Positions 1 through 9,416 of a stretch of DNA of 64,000 nucleotides are shown piece after piece. The position numbers were made by a program, and so were the translations under genes. The notes under the pieces were generated by a model that saw only the letters and a list, made by a program, of their open reading frames with translations, was not told where the DNA came from and did no database searches. The stretch covers positions 1-64,000 of the forward strand of contig CP091723.1 in NCBI GenBank assembly GCA_022009775.1, given 5' to 3'. This DNA is from Christensenella sp. GTDB taxonomy: Bacteria; Bacillota; Clostridia; Christensenellales; CAG-917. Position 1 is the stretch's first letter. Every line of letters starts with the position of its first letter.

Positions 1-408
1 AAACGACAAATATCCTTGCAATAATTTCGGATACTGGACGAGAGGAAGAGTATTTGGGATTTTGGCGCAGGTGCGCACCTGCCTCGTTAAAACCGTCGAC
101 GGAGAAAGGAAACTCGCGAGCGAAACGAGATATGCAAATTTGTCTAAACTCGACGAATATTGCGCTGCGGTTGAAGAAAAAAAGATTATAAGGATATCGT
201 CGCGAGAGCGTTGAAACGCTCACCGAAAAGACGTGAAAAACGAAACCATAATGCTCGGTCTTCGCACGCACACGGGCATAAATAAAGATTTGCTAGGCGA
301 AATCGACGACAGACTTTCGGTTTTCTTTGAAGAGCAAAACGGAAAGTGCGTTTGACGCGAGACGGAGTTGCGGTGATGAACTCTATTTTGGTTGAAATAC
401 TTGACTAG
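1..408 (+). CDS. hemW: HemW-like radical SAM protein, C-terminal part, frame broken
   Basis: This is the 3' end of a coproporphyrinogen III oxidase-like (HemW) gene; the radical SAM core lies upstream of the window. HemW is a heme chaperone related to HemN. Read across several one-base shifts, the region gives the family's segment with WTREEYLGFGAGAHS, then a stretch with ETRYANLSKLDEYC, and the C-terminal winged-helix part with MLGLRTHTGINKDLL, ending at the TAG at 406-408. At least six indels are needed in about 400 bases, the densest error cluster in the window. No single open frame spans it. The identification rests on the reconstructed protein. A true pseudogene is possible, but the errors look like those in healthy essential genes downstream. 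Confidence 0.7.
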
Positions 409-523
409 CGTGTACGTTTGCATAAAAAAATGCAGTTCGTCAAATATAATTCGGAGGGGAATAAGAAAATTTCCGTCGAAAATGAAAGAAAAATAAAATT
501 AATTTTATTGTTGGCAATATTGA

Positions 524-552
524 TTGTCAAGAACGAAATTGTTTGATATACT
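524..552 (+). promoter_or_regulatory. Sigma-A-type promoter of prs
   Basis: TTGTCA at 524-529, a 17-nt spacer, and TATACT at 547-552 with an extended TG one base upstream. It lies 27 nt before the prs start, and a Shine-Dalgarno AGGAGA follows at 567-572. Confidence 0.7.
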
Positions 553-578
553 CTAAATACAAGCTTAGGAGAACACAA

Positions 579-1728
579 ATGACACCTGATTTTTCTATTT
601 TCGGAGAGACGCCGAGCGCACCTATCGCCATTATCGCGACACCCGGTGCGGAAGAACTTGCGCAACTTATCGACAAGCGACTTATCACTCTTTTCAGCGA
701 GTCTCATCTCGGAAAGAAACTTCACAAAGATACGTTCATTCTTAAAGCGGATTGCCCCCGTTTCACCAACGGCGACGCAAAGGGCATAATCTACGAGACC
801 GTGCGCGGCAAAGATTTGTATATCATCTGCGACCCCGGCAATCACGGCATAACGTATCCGTTCTTCGGGAAGGAAATACCCGTCACTCCCGACGAGCATT
901 TTGAAAACCTGAAACGCATAATCTGCGCATGCACGGGCAAGCCTGCTCGCATCACGGTCATCATGCCCATGCTTTACGGCGGCCGTCAGCACAGACGCAG
1001 CGCAAGAGAATCTCTCGACTGCGCAACAATGCTTCAAGAACTTCAGAATATGGGCGTAAGCGACATTATCACTTTTGACGCTCACGACCCCAGAGTGCAG
1101 AATGCAGTCCCGCTTATGGGCTTCGACAACTATTTTGCACACTATCAAATTCTCAAACGCCTTACTAAACAATTCCCGGACGTAAAACTCAACAAAGAGA
1201 GCCTTATGGTCATCTCTCCCGACGAAGGCGCAATCCCCAGAAACGTTTATTACGCTTCCGTGTTGGGACTCGATCTCGGAATGTTCTACAAACGCCGTGA
1301 CTATTCAACGGTGATAAACGGCCGCAATCCTATTATAGCGCACGAATATATCGGTTCTTCCGTTGAAGGAATGAACGTGTTCGTGGCAGACGACATGATT
1401 GCAACGGGCGACTCCATTTTGCACCTTGCAAAAAGAACTCAAAGCAAAGGGCGCAAAGAGAGTTTTCCTTGCGGCGACGTTTTCTTTGTTCACCGAAGGC
1501 GTTGACAAATTCAACAAAGCGTACGAAGACGGCATCTTCGACGCTGTGCTTACGACGAACCTTACTTATCGCATTCCCGAACTCAAAGATTGCAAGTGGT
1601 TTGTTGAAGCGGATCTTTCCAAATATATTTCGTATATCATCGCAGCCGCCAACTTCAACGAATCCGTTTCAAATCTTCTCGACCCGTCGCAGAAGATACG
1701 CGAACTCGTTGCAAGACTCAGCGACTGA
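579..1728 (+). CDS. prs: Ribose-phosphate pyrophosphokinase (one frameshift)
   Basis: Makes PRPP from ribose 5-phosphate and ATP for nucleotide, His and Trp synthesis. The corrected product is about 382 aa, longer than the usual ~315 and typical of the divergent clostridial PRPP synthetases. Family signatures are MPMLYGGRQHRRSARESLDC near residue 130, FDAHDPRVQ near 165, and the PRPP-binding loop VADDMIATGDS near residue 270. Start ATG 579 has AGGAGA six bases upstream. The frame breaks in the A-run at 1430-1434, where five A's are read and four are needed; after correction the protein continues with ELKAKGAKRVFL to the stop at 1728. The metallo-hydrolase gene follows 17 nt later, so the two are probably co-transcribed. 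Confidence 0.9.
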
Positions 1729-1745
1729 GAGTAAAGGAGCATAAA

Positions 1746-2400
1746 ATGAAAATCACGTGGCTTGGTCATTCGTCCTTTCTGCTTGAAGAGAGCACGGGAA
1801 CGAAAATAGTCACCGACCCGTATCATTCCTACGTCGGATACGATATGCCCAAGGTTGACGCGGACATCGTGACGGTTTCGCACGCACACAACGATCACTC
1901 GTACGTCTCGGCAGTCGGGGGGAGACCCGACGGTCATCAACAGAGCGGGCGCATACGAAATCGGCGGCGTACATATACTTGCCCAAAGGTCTTATCACGA
2001 CGACAAGAAAGGTGCATTGCGCGGTCAGAATATCATCTTTAAATATCGCATGGACGGCGTTGACGTATGCCACATGGGCGACGTCGGAGAAGAGTGCAAC
2101 GCAATTCTCGTCGAATCGTTAATGCCCGTCAACGTGTTGCTCATTCCCGTAGGCGGAAACTACACGATCGACGCTGTGCAGGCAAAAGAATACGTTGACA
2201 AAATCATGCCCGACGTTGTCATTCCCATGCACTATAAGACCAAAGATTGCGAATTCGATATAGACAAAATCAACGAATTTCTCGATTTGTTTGACGACGA
2301 AAATATCGTATACGCAGAAGGTCCGACAGTTGAGTTTGACAGAGCGGATTTCGACGGCGAAGACACGAAAGTGCTCGTTCTAGAAAGACTTGCAAAATAA
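1746..2400 (+). CDS. Metallo-beta-lactamase-fold hydrolase, UlaG/YtkL type (one frameshift)
   Basis: Small MBL-fold metal-dependent hydrolase of about 217 aa. The opening MKITWLGHSSFLL, the metal motif HAHNDHS near residue 40, and the later HMGDVG and PMHY are typical of the UlaG-like/YtkL group, whose substrate is usually unknown. A run of six G's at 1917-1922, where five are needed, breaks the frame. Correction gives GGDPTVINRAGAYEIGGVHI, a normal family segment. Start 1746 has AAAGGAG just upstream. It is probably the second gene of a prs operon. I assign no specific reaction. Confidence 0.8.
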
Positions 2401-2410
2401 CAAAAAACGA

Positions 2411-2438
2411 TCGCCGTCACCTAAAAAGGCGACGGCGA
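2411..2438. terminator. Hairpin between the hydrolase gene and rho
   Basis: Inverted repeat TCGCCGTC / GACGGCGA around an A-rich loop, 10 nt after the hydrolase stop. There is no U-run on the plus strand, so it could be a weak terminator or an mRNA end-stabilising hairpin. Confidence 0.4.
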
Positions 2439-2523
2439 GAAATATACTTCACGTTTTATATCCCCGAAAAAAATAAAATTTAATATAAATTATGCCAATA
2501 AAAGGCGTAAATCAGGAGTGTTT

Positions 2524-4320
2524 ATGGAAAAATACACCAAACAAGATCTTGAATCAAAGAGTATTTTTGAAATGCGTGCCCTTGCAAAAGAAGTCGGCGT
2601 AAGTGCGCCTACGAAATTGAACAAGGCAGATTTGGTGGATCTCGTTTTCAAGATTTCAAACGGTGAAATGGAACCGCCCGCCGCACCGCGTCGCGGACGT
2701 CCCAAAAAAGGCGAAAACACAGAAAAAATCGTTGAAACGAGTCAAAATACGGTGGATGCCGTAAAATCCGAACCGCAAAAAAGCGAAGTCGTGAAAATCG
2801 AAAAAAACGGTCAAACCGAAGAATTCGTGAGACCGAAATTCCAACCGACCTATCGTTCGACTAGTTACGGCAACAATAACGGTTACAATAACAACAACGG
2901 TTACGGCAACAATAATTATAAAAACGGTAATTTCAACAATAATCAGTACCAAAAACCGCAAAATCAGCAAAAACGCAACTTCAACGATTTTCAGAACGGA
3001 AACGGCGGTTTCAATAAAAACAACGGGTATCAGAATAACGGATACAACAATTATAACAACAACGGTTATAACAATCAAAGCGGCGGATTGCAAAAGCAGA
3101 ATCAACAGCAAGTTCAGAATTTCAACACTCAGGTTCTCAACGAGAGTAAGGAAGTCGAAGAAGAATTGCTCGAAAGAGAAGGTTATCTCGAAATCAATCC
3201 CGACGGATACGGTTTTCTCCGCGTATTGAACGGCACTTTCAACGAAATGGACGCTTATGTGTCCACGATGAAAATCAAACAATACGGTTTGCGTAGGGGA
3301 GACTACGTTCATTCTCTTTGCAAAAAGGTTCAGGAAGGCAGACCTGCGGCTGTCGTCACCGTCACTAAAATCAACGGTATAGACGCTGAAACGCTTGGTA
3401 TTCGTCCCAACTTCGACGATCTCGTGCCTATTTATCCCAACGAAAGATTGCGTCTGGAAACGACACCGAGAGAATACGCAACCCGTTGCATAGATCTCGT
3501 ATCTCCTATCGGCAAAGGTCAACGCGGTATCATCGTTTCTCCGCCTAAAGCGGGCAAAACGACTCTTTTGAAGATGATTGCCGCGGCTATCGCGCAGAAT
3601 TATCCCGAAGTCGAACTCAAAGTTCTTCTTATCGACGAACGCCCCGAAGAAGTCACGGATATGCAACGCTCTATAAAGGGCGAAGTGGTTTATTCCACTT
3701 TTGACGAACTTCCCGAACATCACACAAAGACGGCAGAAATGCTCCTTGAAAGAGCAAAACGTCTCGTCGAATCGGGCAAAGACGTCGTGGTGCTTCTTGA
3801 CAGTCTCACTCGTCTTGCAAGAGCGTACAACATCACCATTCCGCCGACAGGCAGAACGCTTTCGGGCGGTATCGATCCCGGCGCATTGCACAGTCCGAAA
3901 CGCTTCTTCGGCTCGGCAAGAAATATCGAAAACGGTGGCTCGCTCACTATCATTGCAACCGCGCTTATCGATACTGGAAGCCGTATGGACGACGTGATTT
4001 TTGAAGAGTTCAAAGGCACGGGCAATATGGAAATTCACCTTGACCGCAGACTCAGCGAAAAGAGAATTTTCCCCGCAATAGACCTTGCAAAGAGCGGCAC
4101 GAGAAAAGAAGAATTGCTCCTTACGCCCAGCGAACTCGAAGGTACTTGGGCAATCAGAAAGATCCTTTCCACCGCAGACAACGCGGAAGCGACGGAAAAT
4201 CTTCTCAATATGCTCATCAAGACTCAATCCAACAAAGAGTTTATCGACCAACTCAACTTGCAACTTCGTGCGTTCCAGAAAGAAGGTTACGTGTGGCGCG
4301 GAACTAGCGGTAATAAATAA
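2524..4320 (+). CDS. rho: Transcription termination factor Rho with Asn-rich prion-like insert
   Basis: Hexameric RNA helicase that ends transcription at Rho-dependent sites; 598 aa, unbroken. Domains in order: Rho N-terminal SAP-like helical domain (residues 1-50, with SIFEMRALAKEVG); a basic PRRGRPKKG patch near 55-63; an Asn/Gly/Tyr/Gln-rich low-complexity segment (about 115-203, full of GYNNN-type repeats); the OB-fold RNA-binding domain (about 215-290, with GYGFLR); and the ATPase with Walker A SPPKAGKTT at 339-347, followed by LLIDERPEEV and SLTRLARAYN. The start is ATG 2524 with AGGAG upstream; GTG 2518 is a weaker alternative. A strong terminator follows. Asn-rich inserts at this position are known in clostridial Rho, and in C. 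botulinum one behaves as a prion. Whether this one does is inference. Confidence 0.97.
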   Translation: MEKYTKQDLESKSIFEMRALAKEVGVSAPTKLNKADLVDLVFKISNGEMEPPAAPRRGRPKKGENTEKIVETSQNTVDAVKSEPQKSEVVKIEKNGQTEEFVRPKFQPTYRSTSYGNNNGYNNNNGYGNNNYKNGNFNNNQYQKPQNQQKRNFNDFQNGNGGFNKNNGYQNNGYNNYNNNGYNNQSGGLQKQNQQQVQNFNTQVLNESKEVEEELLEREGYLEINPDGYGFLRVLNGTFNEMDAYVSTMKIKQYGLRRGDYVHSLCKKVQEGRPAAVVTVTKINGIDAETLGIRPNFDDLVPIYPNERLRLETTPREYATRCIDLVSPIGKGQRGIIVSPPKAGKTTLLKMIAAAIAQNYPEVELKVLLIDERPEEVTDMQRSIKGEVVYSTFDELPEHHTKTAEMLLERAKRLVESGKDVVVLLDSLTRLARAYNITIPPTGRTLSGGIDPGALHSPKRFFGSARNIENGGSLTIIATALIDTGSRMDDVIFEEFKGTGNMEIHLDRRLSEKRIFPAIDLAKSGTRKEELLLTPSELEGTWAIRKILSTADNAEATENLLNMLIKTQSNKEFIDQLNLQLRAFQKEGYVWRGTSGNK

Positions 4321-4393
4321 TTGCTCGTTAATCGATTCTTTGTATATCTAACGAAATTGAGGTATGCAAAGTCTAAAATTGAAAAATATAATG

Positions 4394-4424
4394 AAAAAGC
4401 ACTGCGGTTTTGCGGTGCTTTTTC
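4394..4424 (+). terminator. Rho-independent terminator after rho
   Basis: Stem of GCACTGC with GCGGTGC, flanked by AAAAA and TTTTT, 74 nt after the rho stop. Confidence 0.85.
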
Positions 4425-4691
4425 GATATTTTTCTTCATTGTTCAAGCGAATAAAATAACTTAGTTATTTTTTTACTTTTTTCACTATTGACTTTATCTC
4501 GTCTTCCTTGTAAACTGTTGTTGACAATAGAAGAGCGACGTTTTCATACCGATTATTTGAAATCTATTGCTTTTTCGACGTCAAACACAGAGACGAAAAA
4601 ATAACTTTTCGTTTCAAAAATAAAGTTTCAAATATACAATAACACGGCAATCGTCGAGCATTCGTCCGATGATTGCCAAGAAAGGACGATT
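4425..4691. other. AT-rich intergenic region before the phosphatase gene
   Basis: The spacer between rho and the alkaline phosphatase gene has no plausible reading frame. TTGACA at 4521-4526 could be a -35 box, but the -10 candidate 17 nt later (TCATAC) is poor. A ribosome-binding AAAGGA precedes the ATG at 4692. I see no Pho-box-like direct repeat. Confidence 0.5.
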
Positions 4692-5801
4692 ATGAAAAAA
4701 TCCGCTTTTAAGATTCTTGTTTCACTCTTGCTTGTCGTCGTGACGATATTCTCGCTTTCGCTTGCGCTCGTTGCTTGCAACGACAACGGAAAATTTTCCG
4801 AGCTAAAAGGGCAGAGCGACAGAACGATACTTTTCATCGGGGACGGCATGGGCGACAATCATATCAAGGTCACGGAAGCATATATGGACAAGCAGTTGTT
4901 CTTTGACGATTTTTGGAGACCGGGTGATGTGATAACGAGTTGTTCCAATGAGTTTCAGGCGACCGATAGTGCTGCCGCTGCAAGCGCGATGGCAACAGGT
5001 CAAAAATATCAACGGGGCGAACTTGCATTTAAAGACGGAAAAAATATTCAATCTATATCCGAATATGCAAAAAGTTTGGGCAAAGGGGTTGGAATCGTAA
5101 CCACCGATAAATTAAGCGGAGCAACGCCTGCGGGATTTTCCGCTCATGCTGCAAGCCGAAGCGATGAGAATTCGATAATCGAATCTCAACTTTGCGGCGA
5201 CATAGATCTTTATTTAGGTGCAGGCAAAAGCGCGTATGAAGGCTACAAGGACAGATTTGAAGATAAGGGGTATACTTTCTGCACGACTTTCAGCCAATTG
5301 AGCGTTGAAAGCGGCAAGGTTATAGGTGCATTTTCCGAAGTCGTGAATTATGACTCTACTGACGAAACGCCGACTCTTGTGCAACTTGCTCAATTTGCAG
5401 TGGATTATATGGAGTCAAAATATCCCGGCGGTTATTTCCTTATGATCGAAGCCGCACATATCGATAAGATGTGCAGCAAGGGGAGTATCGACATCTTCAA
5501 GATGATGCAATATCTTGACGAGTTTGACAACACAATTAAGGCTGTCAGCGCAAAATTGCAAGGCGTAGGCAGCTATTCGATGATTGTCACAGCAGACCAC
5601 GAATGCGGCGATTTGCAGTACAACGGCGAGACCAAAGAGCAGATTGACAACAGCCTTATCAAAAAAGGTTATCACACAAAACAAAACGTAAGTTACTATG
5701 TCGATTGGAAGTTGAAATCGGCAAAGAACGTTTCTCTTCCGTCAACAATCGACAACACAGATATTTTCTTGATGCTCAAACAGCTTGTATCAAACAAGTG
5801 A
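4692..5801 (+). CDS. Lipoprotein alkaline phosphatase, PhoA superfamily
   Basis: Extracytoplasmic phosphomonoesterase, 369 aa, unbroken. A signal peptide (hydrophobic residues about 8-27) ends in a lipobox LALVAC, so Cys29 is probably lipidated and the enzyme membrane-anchored. Catalytic motifs follow in the expected order: metal-binding IGDGMGDNH (near 49), the nucleophile segment ATDSAAAASAMATG (near 92), a metal-site segment IEAAHIDKM (near 255), and TADHECGDL (near 300). The short length fits Gram-positive members. The gene is monocistronic, with a strong terminator after it, and converges with the surface nuclease gene. Together they would release phosphate from extracellular DNA; that pairing is inference from position. 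Confidence 0.9.
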   Translation: MKKSAFKILVSLLLVVVTIFSLSLALVACNDNGKFSELKGQSDRTILFIGDGMGDNHIKVTEAYMDKQLFFDDFWRPGDVITSCSNEFQATDSAAAASAMATGQKYQRGELAFKDGKNIQSISEYAKSLGKGVGIVTTDKLSGATPAGFSAHAASRSDENSIIESQLCGDIDLYLGAGKSAYEGYKDRFEDKGYTFCTTFSQLSVESGKVIGAFSEVVNYDSTDETPTLVQLAQFAVDYMESKYPGGYFLMIEAAHIDKMCSKGSIDIFKMMQYLDEFDNTIKAVSAKLQGVGSYSMIVTADHECGDLQYNGETKEQIDNSLIKKGYHTKQNVSYYVDWKLKSAKNVSLPSTIDNTDIFLMLKQLVSNK

Positions 5802-5911
5802 TGCTCAGTTGAAGGGAAGTGTCAGTTCACTCCGATATCGACGTATCGGCAAATCGATTGCATTATGCACGATTACATTGAAAAATAGTCGTATTTATCG
5901 GCATTTTGAAA

Positions 5912-5939
5912 GGAGACCGAAAGCTCGGTCTCCTTTTTT
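5912..5939. terminator. Terminator between convergent genes
   Basis: Nine-base stem GGAGACCGA / TCGGTCTCC with a four-base loop and a T-run on the plus strand. It serves the phosphatase gene and may also stop the opposing nuclease gene. Confidence 0.85.
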
Positions 5940-5971
5940 ATAAAGTGTAAGTTGTTGTTTGTCGGTAAATG

Positions 5972-8414
5972 TTATTTGCTTGTCGTTTTCTTTTTCTTCA
6001 CAAGCACGATCGGAAGGGCTACGCCGATTGCAACCACAACTACGCAAGCAACGGCAATGCCTGCGATTTCTCCTGCCGACAATGCGTTTGTTTTGTTGTC
6101 CACCAACGGCTCATCCGGCTCGCCGGGTTGAGTGTTGTCGGTGAGTTTTTCAAGTTTGTCGAGCAGTGAAAGATAGCTCACTTGTACGTCTTGGCTAGAT
6201 TTTTCGGACGATGAGAGCGAATGGAACATAGCGATTGCATTGGTGATTGCTTCGAGTTTCTCTTCTTTTGTGGCTTTGTCATCAACCGACTTGACGCTGT
6301 CTTTGAAAGATTCAACGGTGTGTGTGCCGACTTTGTCAATTGTTCTCGATTCTGTTTCGCCGCACTTTGTGCAAGTGTGCGACATAAGTCCCGTTGCCGT
6401 TTCGGTTGACGGTGTGACAAGGCTCCAATCACCGAAAACGTGCTCGCATATGAGCTTGGGGATCTCTTCGGTTTCAACCTGTCCGCACTTGGTGCAAGAA
6501 CGGATCTTTTCTCCGACTTCCGTTTCTGTCGGTTCTTTTGATACAGCCCAGTCTCCGTATGTGTGTTCGCACTCTGCCGCGCTACCGCCGTATGTTATGA
6601 CAATAGAGTCGATATACGCAGCATTTGTGTCCGCATAGTTGATTGCAAAGTATTTGTCTGATGTTGTGATATTCCAGATAGTGCCGTTTTCAGTGGCTTC
6701 TTTCGTTCCTTGGTCAGTACCGCCTGTTGCTGTTCCGCTTGCTTCGGCAAACGGAGTGGCTGATGTAAGAATTTGCCAGTCTTTTTCACCGGTGTTCATT
6801 TTGATTGTGATGGATGTTATACTTGCGGGAAGTGCAGTCGTGTTGAAAATGAATTGACTTACCTTGCTGCTGTTCATCTGAATTTTGTCGGTTGCTCCCG
6901 GATATATAAAGCCTTTTCCGTTCACACCTTCGGACGACCATGTGCACCAAGCGTATGCTCCGGAGCCTGTAAAGCTTGATCTGTCTATCGTCAGCGAGCC
7001 GCCCGTTGCCTCTTTGACGGTGATTCCGGTAACAATTGTTTCGAGATCGCCGATTTTGCAAATGACGCTTGTCGTGCCGACAGAAAGGGTGGTTTTTTCG
7101 TCACGCCGTCAAGCCATTGGCAAGCGGAGTTGTCAAGATTTCCCTTTGTGTTGTCGGAGTACGTTGCGGAGATTTTCAAGCCTGCCGGATTGAAAGGTTC
7201 GCCTTCGCTGTACACGGTTTTTGCAGGAGTTCCGCTCACTTCGATTGCGGTTACGCTCTTGACGGTGATTTGCGCCGTGCACTTGATTGACGGATTGTCC
7301 GTGCTTTGGCAAGTTATGGTTGACGTGCCGTTTGCAACAGCGGTGACTTTGCCTGTGTTGTCAATGGTTGCAACGTTTGGATATGAAGAAGTCCAAGTCA
7401 AATTGCGCTTTGCGTTTGCGGGCGCGATAGTTGCATTGAGTGAGATTTCTTGTCCGACAGAAAGCGTGGTTGTGGCAGGGGAGAGCGAGATGCTCTCGAT
7501 ATCCGCGCCGCCCGTTGTGTATGTGTCGTATTTTGCCGCCACTGCTTGCAAGCGAGAATTGTAGCTTTTGCCGTCATAGCAATAGATTTTCGTTGCAAAT
7601 TCGGGGGTGATCGATGAAGGGATTGCGGTTGCCCTGAATTTTGTAAACCGCTTCGTTTCTTCTGATTTCTTCGGCGGTCGGCGGCTCTTGATAGTGCCAC
7701 TTCATAAGCGTTTCGATATCGCCGATGGTTTTGGATTTTCCTTGACCGAGCACGAAATTGAGATGGAATTCATCACCCCAACGAGTTTCAACGTACATCA
7801 AAATTCTTGCCGTTGCTCCGCGGTATCCTTCGCCCGGATAGAAAACGTTGTCTGCCACATAGCAAAGGTTTTCGTAAGACGTCGAGCCTGCTTGCTTGAC
7901 GATGTTTGACGCGGTTGTCGGCACTTCGCCGAATTGTTTGCTGCCGCGAGTTGAGTTGAGATTTTGTTCGGTAGGACGAAGGTGGTGGGCATCCGATCCG
8001 GCATCGCTTGTCGCACTGAAAGCTTTTCCGCCGTCTTTCGGCCATACATGTTCGCGGTTTGTCGAGCCGAATGTGCCGTTGAACGCAACGGATGTTCCGC
8101 TATAAAACCAAATTATGTTCCCGCTCTTGTTCGGGTCTGCGTCCGAAGTCTTGAAAACATCGCGCAATCCGTCATAAGAAGTCTTTTTTCTTGTGAGTTT
8201 CAGTGATAAGTTGATCAAGTTTCGATCTGAAAGTCGCGCCGTTGCTTGACGTGTCCAACGGGGCATAATAGTCTGCGGCTTGGACGACTTGCGCCGACAA
8301 ATCGAGAGATTTGATTTGATATTGCGCAAAGCCAAACAGCGTGCCGAGCACCAAAATTATCGCAAGAGCGATTGTCAAAGACGTCGTGAAATTCTTCAAA
8401 GCGGATCTTTTCAT
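5972..8414 (-). CDS. Surface-anchored endonuclease I with Ig-like domains (three frameshifts)
   Basis: Secreted DNA/RNA endonuclease of the EndA/NucM (endonuclease I) family, about 813 aa after correction. Order: signal peptide (residues 1-46, ending VQA); nuclease domain (about 50-280) with NREHVWPK and DAHHLRPT, the family's active-site motif, and NPFIDHPEF; a BIG2 bacterial Ig-like domain (about 290-370, with ISLSPATTTLSVGQ); a second Ig-like domain; a beta-rich domain; two repeats of the GDW...C-T-K-C-G type; and a C-terminal membrane helix followed by KKKK. ATG 8414 has AAGGAAG upstream. Shifts lie in 8184-8189 (T6 for T5), 7603-7607 (G5 for G4) and 7093-7098 (T6 for T7). It probably degrades extracellular DNA at the cell surface. 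Confidence 0.88.
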
Positions 8415-8619
8415 TTTCTTCCTTCAAGTTTAGAGCTTAAAGCCCTTTTTATTATATTAGTATATCATAAGCAAAGTGCAACTTCAAGTGTAAAGCAAAT
8501 TTTGCCACTGATTAACTCAAGAAAGATTTTGCCAAAATCACACAAATTATATCGATGGCGATTTTTTACGTTTTTGTCGTACTTTTGTACGTTTACAAAA
8601 AGGTTGCTTCGCAAAACTC

Positions 8620-8648
8620 TTGACTAAACGTGTAATCGGTGTCATAAT
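8620..8648 (+). promoter_or_regulatory. Sigma-A-type promoter of sufCB
   Basis: TTGACT at 8620-8625, a 17-nt spacer, and CATAAT at 8643-8648, 33 nt upstream of sufC. Confidence 0.7.
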
Positions 8649-8681
8649 TTCGACGGAAAAATACGAAAGAGAAGGGCTTAT

Positions 8682-9416
8682 ATGCTTGAACTTAAAGACG
8701 TGCGCTATTCTGTTGAAGAAGACGGCGTACAAAAAGAAATAATCAAAGGCGTGAGTTTAAAACTGGACGAGAGATTTATTGCGTTCACGGGACCTAACGG
8801 TGGTGGCAAGTCAACGCTTGCAAAACTCGTTATGGGCATCATAAAGCCAACAAGCGGAAGAATATATCTCGACGGAGTGGATATCACCGATATGTCCGTC
8901 ACCGACAGAGCAAATTCGGGCATTGCATTTGCATTCCAACAACCCGTAAAATTCAAAGGCATTACGGTGTCCGACCTTATAAATATCGCAAGTGGCAAAT
9001 CGTTGAGCATTTCTGAGATATGCGAATATTTGTCAGAAGTGGGGCTTTGTGCGCGCGATTACGTTGACAGAGAAGTCAATGCAAGCCTTTCGGGCGGTGA
9101 ACTCAAACGTATCGAAATTGCCGTGACGCTTGCACGCAAAGCGAAATTTACCGTTTTCGACGAACCGGAAGCGGGAATCGATCTTTGGAGTTTCAACAGT
9201 CTTATCACGGTTTTCGAGCGTTTGTCACAAACGACTTCGGGATCGATTCTCATCATCTCTCACCAAGAGCGTATACTCGACATTGCCGACAGAATCGTCG
9301 TCATTGCGGACGGAAAAGTCAAGACGGACGGGGCAAAGGATGAAATTTTGCCAAAACTTCTAGCTCGTTCGGCGTGCAAAGCACTCACCGACAAGGCACA
9401 GGGGGTGGCAAAATGA
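8682..9416 (+). CDS. sufC: SufC-like ABC ATPase for Fe-S cluster assembly
   Basis: ATPase of the SUF iron-sulfur assembly machine, soluble and not a transporter; 244 aa. Walker A GPNGGGKST lies at residues 37-45, then the Q-loop FQQPVKF, the signature LSGGELKR, Walker B FTVFDEPEAGID and the H-loop ISHQER. It is followed at once by sufB with an ATGA overlap, so the two are translationally coupled. No sufD, sufU or sufS lies here. The nearest cysteine desulfurase gene is about 39 kb away, next to thiI. This two-gene layout resembles the minimal SUF-like (SMS) systems described in anaerobes. Confidence 0.93.
   Translation: MLELKDVRYSVEEDGVQKEIIKGVSLKLDERFIAFTGPNGGGKSTLAKLVMGIIKPTSGRIYLDGVDITDMSVTDRANSGIAFAFQQPVKFKGITVSDLINIASGKSLSISEICEYLSEVGLCARDYVDREVNASLSGGELKRIEIAVTLARKAKFTVFDEPEAGIDLWSFNSLITVFERLSQTTSGSILIISHQERILDIADRIVVIADGKVKTDGAKDEILPKLLARSACKALTDKAQGVAK

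Noticed and set aside
2656..4263. A 535-codon open frame on the strand opposite rho
   Set aside because: It is a shadow of rho's codon usage. It reads as hydrophobic low complexity opposite the Asn-rich insert, has no family similarity that I recognise and no ribosome-binding site, while rho is certain.
4521..4549. Promoter of the alkaline phosphatase gene
   Set aside because: The TTGACA is perfect but the hexamer 17 nt downstream (TCATAC) matches poorly, and it lies about 140 nt before the start; not strong enough to list as a promoter.
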